DNA of 64,000 bases from Lasiodiplodia sp. COLG20. Lineage: Eukaryota; Ascomycota; Dothideomycetes; Botryosphaeriales; Botryosphaeriaceae. The stretch's first letter is position 1; each line of letters begins with the position of its first letter. The position numbers and the translations under genes are program-made. Positions 12,301 through 23,805 of the stretch are shown in pieces. The notes below the pieces were generated by a model that did no database searches, was not told the origin of the DNA, and saw only the letters and a list, made by a program, of their open reading frames with translations. The stretch spans positions 496,001 to 560,000 of the forward strand of contig VNWV01000005.1 in NCBI GenBank assembly GCA_009801085.1, in the 5' to 3' direction.

Positions 12301-15300
12301 CATGTCTTACGGCTCCATCTCCATGGAGTCTCACTCGACTATCGCTGTCGCCATGAACCGCCTCGGTGGTAAGTCCAACACTGGCGAGGGTGGTGAGGAT
12401 GCCGAGCGTAGCGCGATCATGGAGAACGGAGACACCATGAGGTCCGCCATCAAGCAGATTGCCTCTGGTCGTTTCGGTGTCACCAGCCACTACCTGGCCG
12501 ATGCCGACGAACTCCAGATCAAGATGGCTCAGGGTGCTAAGCCCGGTGAGGGTGGTGAGCTGCCTGGCCACAAGGTCTCTGGCCCCATTGCGAAGACCCG
12601 CCACTCCACCCCTGGTGTTGGTCTGATCTCGCCTCCTCCTCACCACGACATCTACTCCATTGAGGATCTGAAGCAGCTTATCTACGACCTGAAGTGCTCC
12701 AACCCTCGCGCTCGCGTCTCCGTCAAGCTCGTGTCTGAGACTGGTGTGGGTATCGTTGCCTCCGGTGTCGCCAAGGCCAAGGCTGACCACATCCTGATCT
12801 CCGGCCACGACGGTGGTACCGGTGCCTCCAGGTGGACTGGTATCAAGTACGCCGGTCTGCCTTGGGAGCTGGGTCTCGCCGAGACTCACCAGACTCTGGT
12901 CCTGAACGATCTCCGTGGTCGTGTCATCGTCCAGACCGACGGCCAGATCCGTACCGGTCGCGACGTCGCCATTGCTACCCTGCTTGGTGCCGAGGAGTGG
13001 GGCTTCGCTACTACCCCTCTGATCGCCATGGGTTGTATCATGATGAGGAAGTGCCGTAAGTATATTCGCACGATATTTATAGAGCCTAGGAACTGACCGC
13101 GTAACAGACCTGAACACTTGCCCTGTCGGTATTGCCACCCAGGATCCTGAGCTCCGGAAGAAGTTCACGGGTACCCCCGAGCACGTCATCAACTTCTTCT
13201 ACTACATCGCCAACGAGCTGCGTGCCATCATGGCCAAGCTTGGTTTCCGCACCATCAACGAAATGGTTGGACGTTGCGATGTCCTCAAGATCCGTGATGA
13301 CCTCCGCACTGCCAAGACGGAGAACATTGACCTCTCGCTCATCCTTACTCCGGCTCACACCCTCCGTCCTGGCGTTGCTACCTACAACGTCCGCAAGCAG
13401 GACCACCGCCTCCACGTCCGCCTGGATAACAAGCTCATTGCCGAGTCTGAGCTTGCTCTCGAGAAGGGTCTGCCCACTCGCATTGAGTGCGATATTGTCA
13501 ACACTGACCGTGCCATGGGTGCCTCTCTGTCCTACCAGATCAGCAAGAGGTACGGCGAGGCCGGTCTCCCGCAGGATACCGTCCACGTCAACATCAAGGG
13601 TTCTGCTGGTCAGTCGTTCGGTGCCTACCTGGCTCCTGGTGTTACTCTCGAGCTTGAGGGTGATGCCAACGACTACGTCGGCAAGGGTCTTTCTGGTGGC
13701 CGTCTCATCGTCTACCCTCCCAGGTCGGCTGTCTTCAAGGCTGAGGAGAACGTTCTCATCGGTAACGTCTGCTTGTACGGTGGTACTCGCGGCACTTGCT
13801 TCTTCCGCGGTGTCGCCGCTGAGCGTTTCGCCGTCCGTAACTCTGGTGTCACTGCCGTTGTTGAGGGTGTCGGTGACCACGGTTGCGAGTACATGACTGG
13901 TGGTCGCGTTCTCATTCTCGGCTCCACCGGCCGTAACTTCGCTGCCGGCATGTCTGGTGGTATTGCCTACGTCCTCGACAAGCACCAAGACTTCGAGAGC
14001 AAGGTCAACCAGGAGATGGTTGAGCTCTCCGGTCTGGAGGATCCGACTGAGATTGCCTTTGTCCGCGGTCTCATCGAGGACCACCACCACTACACTGGTT
14101 CCGAGCTGGCTGCCCGCATCCTGCTTGACTTCAACCGCGCTCTGCCCCGTTTCGTCAAGGTTCTTCCTACCGACTACAAGCGCGTCCTTCAGGAGGAGGC
14201 TGCCAAGGCCGCCGAGGCCAAGAAGCAGCAGTACCCTCTGCCCATCCTCCCTGGCAACCCTGTGCGCACTGCTCACGAGGACTCCAAGAAGAAGGAGGCT
14301 GAGAAGGAGAAGAAGAAGAGCGACCTTCTTGACATCGAGGAGAGTGTCAGCGATGCCAAGGCTGAGAAGAAGCGTTCTGCTCTTGTCCTTGACAAGACCA
14401 AGGGCTTCATGAAGTACCAGCGCCGTTCCGAGAAGTACCGTAACCCCAAGACTCGCACCCGCGATTGGCAGGAGCTGTCTTCACGTCTCACCGAGGATGA
14501 GCTCAAGTACCAGACCGCTCGCTGCATGGACTGCGGTGTCCCCTTCTGCCAGTCTGACAGCGGTTGCCCGATCTCCAACATCATTCCCAAATGGAACGAA
14601 TTGGTCTTCCAAAATCAGTGGCAGGATGCGCTTAGGCGTCTGCTGATGACTAACAACTTCCCTGAGTTCACTGGCCGTGTCTGCCCCGCTCCTTGCGAGG
14701 GTGCTTGCGTTCTGGGCATCAACGAAGACCCTGTTGGCATCAAGTCGATTGAGTGCGCCATCATTGACCGCGGCTTCGAGATGGGCTGGATGGTCCCCAC
14801 GCCGCCCAAGAACCGTACCGGCAAGAACGTCGCCATCATCGGCTCCGGTCCTGCCGGTCTTGCCGCCGCCGACCAGCTGAACAAGGCTGGCCACACGGTC
14901 ACCGTCTACGAGCGTGCTGACCGTATTGGTGGTCTTCTCATGTACGGTATCCCCAACATGAAGCTTGACAAGAAGGTTGTTCAGCGCCGTGTCGACTTCA
15001 TGGCGGCTGAGGGCATCAACTTCAAGCCTGGTGTTGCTGTTGGCGAGGGTGACGTCACTCTTGACTCTTTGAGGGCTAAGAACGATGCGGTCATTCTGGC
15101 CACTGGTGCCACCGTCGCCCGTGACCTGCCCATTGCCAACCGCAAGCTCGAGGGCATCCACTTCGCCATGGAGTTCCTCCACAAGAACACGAAGTCCCTC
15201 CTCGACTCTAACCTCGCTGACAACGCCTACATCTCGGCCAAGGACAAGCACGTTGTTGTCATTGGCGGTGGTGATACTGGTAACGATTGTATCGGTACTT

Positions 15301-15938
15301 CTCTTCGTCACGGCGCCAAGTCGGTCACCAACTTCGAGCTGCTGCCTCAGCCCCCGCCGGAGCGTGCCCGTGACAACCCATGGCCTCAGTGGCCCCGTAT
15401 CTACCGTGTGGACTACGGTCACTCCGAGGTCAAGACCCACCACGGTAAGGACCCGCGTGAGTACTGCGTCATGTCCAAGGAGTTCGTCGACGACGGCAGT
15501 GGACGCGTCAAGGGTATCAACACCATCCGTGTCGAGTGGACCAAGAACGCCACTGGCGGCTGGGACATGAAGCAGGTCGAGGGCAGCGAGCAGTACTTCC
15601 CTGCTGACCTTGTCCTTCTCTCCATGGGTTTCTTGGGTCCTGAGGACCGTGTTCTTGGCAACGGCATCGAGAAGGATGCCCGCAAGAACGTTAAGACTCC
15701 TCCCGGCAAGTACAACACCAATATCCCTGGCGTCTACGCCGCTGGTGATTGCCGTCGTGGCCAGTCCCTCATTGTCTGGGGCATCAACGAGGGCCGCATG
15801 TGCGCTCGCGATGTCGACACCTTCCTGACGGGCGCTGGCACTCAGCTGCCCGTCACTGGCGGTATTGTCAAGCGTCCTCCGTATGAGCTCATGACCCAGA
15901 AGACTGCTCCCAAGGAGCTCATCACCGCCTCCGCTTAA
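9368..15938 (+). CDS. GLT1: NADH-dependent glutamate synthase (GOGAT)
   Basis: Converts glutamine plus 2-oxoglutarate to two glutamates using NADH; with glutamine synthetase it forms the GS-GOGAT ammonium assimilation route. Four exons are read: 9368-9552, 9605-9645, 9702-13055 and 13108-15938, giving 2136 residues, the size of fungal one-chain GOGAT. A propeptide of 55 residues precedes the catalytic Cys56 (DACGVGF) of the class II amidotransferase domain. Next come the FMN-binding synthase domain, the 3Fe-4S cysteines (CIMMRKCHLNTC, split by the third intron), the glutamate-synthase C-terminal beta helix, a Lys/Glu-rich linker, and then the small-subunit part with clusters CMDCGVPFC and CPAPCEGAC, the FAD site [10 protein letters not shown] and the pyridine-nucleotide site GGGDTGND. 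The C-terminus is complete. Confidence 0.98.
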
Positions 15939-17016
15939 ATGCGGATCAAACACGGATAGTCTTCCCCCCGCTACTGAACGGCATTCGATCACGTTCTTTC
16001 CTTGCGATACCCAAATCAATTTCCACGAAAAGGATGACTGTACAGCGAGTAGCGGTAGAGGGTTGGCGAGGCTATTTTCCTTCTTTCGACGAAACGAACC
16101 CCCAAGGAGTTCGAAAAAATCTTTTCATGGTATGAACGATAACGCTTTGTACGATGACGGACGGGAGATATGGGATAAGGGACAAAGAAAGGAGCAAATG
16201 GAGAACAGGGTATAAAGGGAACGATTCATTCCAGCTGAACAAAAAAAACTTTGGGCGGCATGGATTTGGGCTTCTTAGGGGTTTTTCTCTCTCCTTCCCG
16301 TTCACTCTTGTACAATTTTCCGCTTTTTCTCCTTTCCGATCTCTCTTTTCGCTTTTAGTTATGCCTTTTTGACATGTTTTTATTGCGACGGATAGGAAAG
16401 GCGTTTCTGCTTAAATACTTGCGCTTCTCCTGATATTTGCGTTTGCTTTTCTTGAAATTGACACTCAATCGCGATCCATGAGCTGGCTACAATCACTACA
16501 GAGTTAGCGTTAGAGGCAATGGATTCGTATCTAAAACTATGATCTTTGTGACTATATAGTGCCCTCTCGAAGCTAATGGCTAGCGTGGATCTGTTTTCTT
16601 GCTCATATCATGGGGAGCCGAAGCTATCGTCCGGACGTGTATGTAGTTTTTTGAATTCGACATTCTCATCCGGACGATAGCTTCAGCTACCCACATGTGT
16701 TATATTTTTTGAAGGCAGAGCTGGGGCATATTTACGCTATTTATAGAGCCCTAGTATTCTTCGCACTTGCCATCGGCTGCAGCGTCCCTCTGTACTTTAT
16801 CTACAATACCAATCTCACGACACACATGCGTTAATGCAGTTGTACATGACTCCACCGGAGCGGGGTTGTCGGGTTGTCGTTTTCGTTGTACAGCAGCTCC
16901 TCTCAGCAGAAGTAAAACCCAGCTCTACCAAGGCCTCCATCTACAACGCCAATATCGTTCTTACACTTGCCAATGAGGCTTACAATTCCACTCAAGATAC
17001 TTCCGAGATATACAAC
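15939..17016. other. GLT1 3' flank and start of AT-richer island
   Basis: Contains the GLT1 3' UTR region and then AT-richer sequence from about 16.4 kb. The only clear structure is the inverted-repeat element at 16612-16692. Nearby TATATTTTTTGAAGG at about 16700-16715 and GTCCCTCTGTA at about 16785-16795 also resemble parts of the repeat at 42976-43127, so the element may extend further as a decayed copy. Confidence 0.55.
16612..16692. repeat. Short inverted-repeat (MITE-like) element, copy B
   Basis: The left arm (16612-16637) and right arm (16665-16692) are near-perfect inverted copies sharing GAAGCTATCGTCCGGA, separated by about 28 bases of AT-rich loop. The whole unit is about 80 bp and could fold into one hairpin. 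The arms match one end of copy A and the start of copy C. No coding capacity. A target-site duplication is not clear. Confidence 0.75.
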
Positions 17017-18703
17017 ATGGCCAGAAGCAGGTGTGATAGTACTGAGCTTTCCGATCTATCTCGCCCGAGTAAGTCACAACGGCAAACCCGATCGTAGGCA
17101 AGGCTGACAGCGATAACAAAAGATGCAGACTATGAGTACGATGGGCTGGAGCCACTTAACACCGCACGAGAAAGCTCCGCCACTCTTGTCGAAAGTCGAG
17201 CAACATCAATGAATCCCAGTTCTACTGGGAACATTAAGCGAAATCATACGGTAGGCAGCTGTGAGTCAATTCCGTGTCTCAGACAGTCAAGGCATCGGTC
17301 GGGGTCTCATTCTTCCATGAGCTCAGAGGGAGAGAGGGAAGCAAAGCCAGTGTCGACAATCAAGATTTATCACCAAGGCAACTTCTACGAAGACTGGTGG
17401 GTTTGGGAAGTCTCAGGTGTCGCTGAGTCTCCTCTTTATGGGCGGCATAGTGATTATGCTGTCTCAAATCGACGGTAACCGGCTCGACGAGTAGAATTTC
17501 TTTTTCCAGCCCAACGCCATAGTTTCAATATTCGTCGTTGTTGCTAAGACTACCATGCTGGTGGCTGTTAGTGAGAGCCCCAGTCAGCTGAAATGGCTGT
17601 ACTTTTCTGGAGGAAGACGCTCGCTTGGAGACTTTGAGGCCTTTGAAGGAGCAAGCCGTGGTCCGTGGGGTGCTCTCAGCTTCTTCTGGCGCATGAGGTT
17701 GAGGGTTCCGTTTGCGCTTGTTGGATCAGTGGTCATGATTTTATCCCTCACCATGGGCCCTTTCGCTCAACAGATCATCTCTTTTCCGGTCCGTTACGTT
17801 CAAAGTGTAGACGAAATTGCCGCGATCAATGTTACCAACCACTTCACGAAAGGTAAGCTATTTTCATTGGTGGAAATGGAACATTACTCCATGCTAACGG
17901 GTTCATGAAGCGACGTATAAGCAAGAGAAAACCGGCCTGGCCGCAGCACTTTACGATGGCCTTTTCAACGAAAGCACGACCCTCGAATTTGTATGTCCAT
18001 CGGCCAATTGTACATGGGATCCATTCTACACTCTCGGATTGTGCAACGAATGTAGCGCCCTTACCGTCTGTCCTAAGTGGCGCAAAGTCAATTGCTCAGA
18101 CTCTGATGCAGCTCCTCTCTTGGATGGACAAACTTGTACGAAGTATATGATAATCACTCCAAACAACATGTCGCTTCCCGTCATGTTTGGCCGTTCGAAT
18201 ACTGGAGCCGATCATGTCAGCACATACCTGACCGCGAACACAACCACCAGGAGCCTCAACCGTTGGTTTGACAATAGCTTGCCAAGTCAATCGGTGGATA
18301 CACTTGCACTGTTAGCATTTGCACAATTACCTCTAGAGCTTATAAAAAACTACGCGCCCCATCTCACAGATATCCAAAAATTCACAGACATTTTAGAATG
18401 TCGCATCACATGGTGCACAAAACGCTACAAAGACGTCAAAGTTGTGCGTATCTCCACTCACACTCTTTTCATCTACTTATACTCATAATCTTCGTTTAGC
18501 TCAATGGTGAGATTCAACCAGGGTTTGTAGTTGAAGACGTTCCCCTTCCGTTGCTTTTCCACGGTCTGGAGGGCTTCGATGATGCTGATCTCAACGTTGA
18601 GAGAATGCGTTTAATCAGTGAGATTGCGAGAGATATGCGCGTCAAGCTGACGGCGAATGAGGATGGTGTCACCAAATTTTTGAAGAGTGAATTTGAAGAA
18701 TAA
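17017..18703 (+). pseudogene. Broken DUF3176-family membrane protein gene
   Basis: Fungal-specific DUF3176 proteins are multi-pass membrane proteins of unknown function. Exons can be traced at 17017-17068, 17129-17852, 17911-18443 and 18500-18703. The family core is clear: EDWWVWEV, then SLLFMGGIVIMLSQIDGN, QPNAIVSIFVVVAKTTMLV, SPSQLKWLYF, EASRGPWGAL and LSLTMGPFAQQIISFPVRYV, followed by a Cys-containing lumenal part (CPSANCTWDPF). Two lesions break it. First, the frame shifts between WWVWEV (frame of 17209) and SLLFMGG (frame of 17489); a 2-nt loss near 17424 would explain this. Second, a TAG at 17492-17494 stands where the family has Trp after LDE. Summed exon length is 1513, and adding 2 makes 505 whole codons. 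A 19-nt GT..CAG stretch at 17491-17509 is too short for an intron. Confidence 0.75.
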
Positions 18704-19752
18704 GGAGACGTAAGATTACTGCACTTTCGTCTCATATATGACGAGAACAGAGTATGGCACTGCGGTACAGTTCGTACAGCTCTGCATAAACAAGGTCTCC
18801 GTATCTGGTCTGTTCACAAAATCCGGCTCGAGACACATTTGATATTGCGGCTTACTACTGTGCACTATGAGCATTCATGGACCAAGTCTTCCATGGTGCC
18901 TTCAAAAAATAGTTCCATCATGCACATATATTTTACGCTATCTCGATCGCGCACTGCGTAAGCCTTTGCAACTGCAACCCTTTCTATATTCTTTTCGAAG
19001 TTCAATATACCAAGAAACTTGAAGTTTCGTCTTCCACTTGCCAGCTACGCATATTGCTACTTCGTTTGTCTAGACTGAAGTATCCGAAGATTGAGAATTA
19101 TTCAGATCATCGCGGTTCAATTTTATTATGTGTGTTTCACCCTTCAAGGATTGCTTGCATTGACCCGAATCCAGCCTTGGAGGGATTCGGTTGCACAACC
19201 AATAGCTTTTGTCCGGAATGGCCAGGCAAACAACCATGAGCAGGCTACACTCTGGTATCAGTCTCGCAGCTGCAATTGAGCTTAGCTCATCTGCATGCGT
19301 TACATGGCTCCGGTGTGGCGATACTGCATGTACTTTTGGTGGCACTTCAGAATCTCAATGCAGCTACAAACGAACAAGGCTAGGTGCATGCCTATCTTAT
19401 CCAACCAGCCAATCGTGAAACATCGTTGTGCGAGGCTGGTTATAGCACTGCTTTCGTATATGCAGTAAGCATGACCCACACGCTCGCTACTGAGTTTAGG
19501 GTGGCTGCCTGAATAATCATATGAATTGGGCCGACGTCTCTCATGCATATTATCCACTACATGACATAGCCATACACTGAAGCGCTTAGATCGCTATCTC
19601 TGTCATTTTACACTTCATCTCTAATCATTCACTACTACCTCTTCCCAACGAAACTAAATCACCATCAACAGTAAATTCATGACAAAAACGCCACATACCC
19701 AACATCAATGTCAATACAACGGTGCTCATTCATACTGTACTTATAAGTCATA
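18704..19752. other. AT-rich spacer in accessory island
   Basis: One kilobase of AT-richer DNA with only short open frames (for example 19070-19345 minus, 19091-19279 plus) and no recognisable domain. It should include the promoter of the next gene. Confidence 0.5.
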
Positions 19753-22700
19753 ATGGTGATCGCACGACGTAGGTCGTCTCTTCCTCTTCTCTCTCTCCAC
19801 CCACCACCCCCATCTATCAATACAGGAAAAGCTTTTGTTTCTCTCAATCCTCGCTTTTATTGATCATCGACTAACAAGACTAAGCTCCAACACCCACACC
19901 AGACGAATCCTCACAAGCCAAATATGAGAAATTCCAGCAGAAAATTGGATTAAAACGCAGGGTGCGTCAAGCGAAAGAAGCCCAGAGGAAACAGAAGGAC
20001 GTTAGCGAAGCCCGCACCACCGAAGATGGCGGAGAGTTGAAAATCGAGGAGAGTTGCACTGTGCAGCTTGAAGACAGGATCCAAGAGGAGGATGAGCAGA
20101 TGGGTGTGGCAGAGGAGGGCATGGTGCAAGAGACCATAGAAGAGCAGCAGGAGGAAGCCGATTTGCCACTAGTTCAGAACCGCTGGATGGGCATAATTGA
20201 TATGCATCAATATTACCCCGCCGAAGATGACTCTCGGAGCGAGTCTATTTCAGGATCCACTCTAGTAGACGAATGGCCAAGCGAAGACGAGGGCATGGTA
20301 GAAGCCAAGAAAGAGCGACAGGACGATAGCGATTGGCCACAAAAGCAGAACAGCGGGATGGAAAGCATCGACGTGAATCTAATTCTTCCCACTGAAGATG
20401 ATTCTCAAGGCCAATCGTTATCAGGGATCACTTTGATTAGTTCGTGGAACAGCGAAATTGAATCATACGACGCTGCCCCAGCTACAGACATCGGGCCGTA
20501 CAAGGCAGCGCGGGAGGAGTTTGTGTTCTTGATTAAGAATGAGAGAAGGTTGAAAAATTTGCGCAATGACATCGAGAAGCTGTTGCAACCGGAGATTTTT
20601 GAGGAGAGCTTTAGAAACATGCTGATGATGTTGGCAACCCAGCTTCGTTCAGAAGCAAATCACTCAGAAGAGAAGGATGCTGCAAGAGCTGTTGCTATCA
20701 ACAGAATCTACATCGCAAATTGCATTACCCAATGGATCTTCAAGATGGTCGAATTCCAGCCTACTCCGGGAAGGAAAGACGTCCTGGAATCTTTCTTGCG
20801 CAAGTATCGCCAAAAGGGTGGTGTTGACAACGATGTCCAGATTTTCGAGAGAGGGGAAGACGACGAATTGGATCAATCTGGAGAGAATGAAATTGAGGGC
20901 CCAATCAATTTGCTCAAGATAGAGGCGTTCATAAAGTCCAGCAGAGCTTGGTCCAAGCTTTTCGACAACCTTGAAGGCTGGATAAGAGACATAGAGAAAG
21001 CCAAGGGACTGGGGAGAAAGAAGCAGGAAATCAACAGCAATAACCAGAACCCGCCAGAACAAGATACACAGGGCCAAGAAACCAGCTCTGATGATACCTC
21101 ACCATTGACTTTTTCGCCTAAACGAATGAACTTTATGCATTGGAGCTCGTATTCCATTGGCAGTTCAACAACTAGAATCGAAAACTCCACAGAAGTTTGC
21201 AATACAGTGGCTACATTCCAAGTAGCTTTGCTCTGGGCATGGGCTATCGTAAGCTGGACATTCTTAGTAAATATTAAAACTATACTAATGAACTTAAAGA
21301 AAACATCAGTCCAGCTCTACGGAAAATCGAATGTCGCCATGCAGGTTGTTCTCGAAGGTTTCGCTATCTTCCTTCCCATGTATGCCATGATTCTGCTACC
21401 ACGGGAGCCGATATTCAAGTGCTACATACTCTGTTTGTTCATCCCGAAGGCCTGCATGGTCTATGTAAATGCTTAAGGGTTTGGAATACTTTCCAGCCGC
21501 ACTTACCTTCCTATCCCATTTTTGAGAACTGAGAAGGTCTTCATATGGCTGTTAAAGATTTCCTCGGGGGAGGGAACCCAGCCGCACGCTCGGGTAATAT
21601 GGCATTGTGTAAGTCTCGGATGTTACAACCTGAGGCGGCAACAATTGACAGAATGTACCTTTAGGCCTGTGGTGACGAGTTCCGTAGAGATTTCGCGGAG
21701 CAGCGGGAACCAGATGCCATTGCACTGTTCAAACGCCTTTGCCGTACTGGGAATAAACCGCATCTTGAAATTTCTTCGACAGATGGCACTGGCATTGTCA
21801 GATATTTCAGTCAAGGCAAACCTAGAATTGTTGTTGATCCCAGCTCGCATGCTATCTCAGCTACGAACCGCAACCCACAGCAAGTGCTATCTGTATCCGG
21901 TGCAGGAGTTTTGCCAGACACAGCCACTCATCCGGATAGTACGTGTCCAGAAAGTCAATTGACTCATGATAGCTCAACGCAAGGTGCGACTTCAGGCATG
22001 CCGGATAATGCTGGTGAGACTGAACAACTACCGTCCGCGACCGACACTGGAGAACAATGCAACGAATGGTTTCTTCTCTGTCACGATCATTACGTGAAAG
22101 CCGGAAAATTTCTGCATATCCGGATTCCTGGTGCTCTTGACAATGCGTCGTTGATGAAACATATTCGGGAACAATACTACACGTCTAGAGGATGGTATGG
22201 AAGGTATTTTGGATGGAGAAAAGTGAAAAGGTTAGACTTTTCGCGGGTAAGCTACCGGGTGTTCGTAAGTTGTCTCTCGAAAGAGTATGAAGTTAATTAT
22301 GGTTTAGTTCTTAGCCGAATTTACGAAGAGAAACGGTGAAATCGCTTTCAGATCAGAGGACTGGGGGACTGATGCTGATAGGAACGACAGGAACTGGTCA
22401 CCTTGCCCCATCGGAGAGCGCCCTGGGGGTGAAGTTCGTGACCAACTTGAACACCACTGGATCTACTCTCATGATAGTGTGCTCTTCATTTTCGCAAATT
22501 CCTCAAAACACACATTCCAAAAGTCATGGATGGGCTGCCAATGGGTAGCTACCGAGCTCCAAATATACATCTCCCGGCTAACCCCTCCATCAACGATCTG
22601 GACCGCTGTCGGCCAAGGTATTAGCCGCATGTTTCAAAGTACTGTAGACTGGCTTAAGGAAGTCCCAAACTACTTAAAGCATGTTGGGGCTACCCGCTCG

Positions 22701-23207
22701 AGTTCACCAAATGATCTCGTTGAGCTTGAAGCTCAGGGGTCTCCTGAAGAAGTTATGCCCGCCGACGCAGCAAATAACGATAGTCGGCAAGAACAAGAGC
22801 AAGAGCGAGAACCACAGCAACAGTCACAGCCGCAGCAATTATCCAGCGCTCCTCTTACACATAGAGGACCAGGTTGCCGGGCTTTAATTCCACTACCGAT
22901 GCAGCAGCAGCAGCAATCCCACTTAATCTCTGATGCCTATCCCCGCCGCCTCCACACAAAGCTATACCCTAACCCGACCTGCTACGGCTGGGGCCTCTAC
23001 CTGGACGAAGTCTTTGCAGTCCCAACTCCGCTGATCGCCTTATTACTGATCCTCCTGTTTTCGGTGCTTATCAGCACGCTGACGGTTGCGCTCGTCGACT
23101 TCCAACGAGGCGATCGATACGACGCGTTCAGCCTGCCGAGCTGGGCAGTTAGTATGGCGAGCCTGGTGGGATTCATTTTATTTTGGTGCTGTGACAGGTG
23201 GAGATGA
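19753..23207 (+). pseudogene. Large fungal-specific membrane protein gene with one in-frame stop
   Basis: I resolve this as one gene: exons 19753-19768, 19885-21608, 21665-22264 and 22308-23207, totalling 1080 codons, with frame kept across all three introns. A single TAA at 21474-21476 (about codon 536) interrupts it, yet the same frame continues without another stop to the next donor site. The N-terminal half is acidic and contains a helical region (EEFVFLIKNERRLKNLRNDI) resembling a recurrent region of uncharacterised Pezizomycotina proteins. Hydrophobic segments follow near 21220-21290 and 21340-21400. After the stop comes ARVIWHC-ACGDEFRRDF, a CxC-type segment I have seen in such proteins, then Gln-rich sequence (22790-22920) and two C-terminal membrane helices. 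Function is unknown. If the stop is real it is a recent pseudogene; otherwise there are two genes or readthrough. The first exon is tentative. Confidence 0.55.
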
Positions 23208-23805
23208 GAATATATGGCTCCAGGAGGAAGGGGGAATTAGTTTCATTCCATTTCTATTTTGGCTGGAGAAAAGATATTTGGGAAAAGGAAAACAAGGATT
23301 AGTATCTTTCATAATGCATTTCATGTCAAGTATACGCTTCAATCAAACTTCCATTCGTTCCATCTCGGTCACCATCCTACAAAGCAACAAAAGAGCGCAA
23401 GAGACATGGGAAAAGAACGCCGCTCGTCTTTACCAACGCAGTCATTACGCCATTACCCCAACCGAAAAAAGAAAAAGAAAAAGAAGACACCTTCCCCCTA
23501 ATCCACCAATCCGATCTCCGCAGGTAAAACGACCCGCCTCAATACTCAAAAAGGCTGGTAAAGAAGAAAAAAAAAAGAAGAAAAGGAAAGGAACTGCTTT
23601 CCCCTTACATCCAGCCTTTACCCCACTTCCATCGTTAGACTATGCGGATAGTACAATAAAAGTCAAAGTTGCGTCACCGTGTCCCCTCCCCCTTTCCTTT
23701 CACCAGCAGCAGCATCATCATGATCCCCTCTCACCAATTTTCCAAAAAAAGAAAGTGAGAAAGTGAAAATAAAGCAACACAGTGACTCGCTTTTTTGTTT
23801 CCTCC
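23208..23805. other. Convergent 3' flanks with purine-rich tract
   Basis: Lies between the ends of the island gene and VID28. A/G-rich low-complexity runs occur at about 23464-23492 and 23563-23590. ORF 23086-23766 on the plus strand is Lys-rich translation of these tracts and not a credible gene. Confidence 0.55.

Noticed and set aside
9698..16019. Long antisense open frames opposite GLT1 (up to about 510 codons)
   Set aside because: They mirror the strong codon bias of GLT1 (C-ending codons leave few antisense stops) and encode no recognisable domain. GLT1 itself is certain.
17491..17509. Possible 19-nt intron (GTAG...CAG) that would remove the TAG in the DUF3176 gene
   Set aside because: Too short for a spliceosomal intron, no branch site, and removing it does not leave an open upstream frame.
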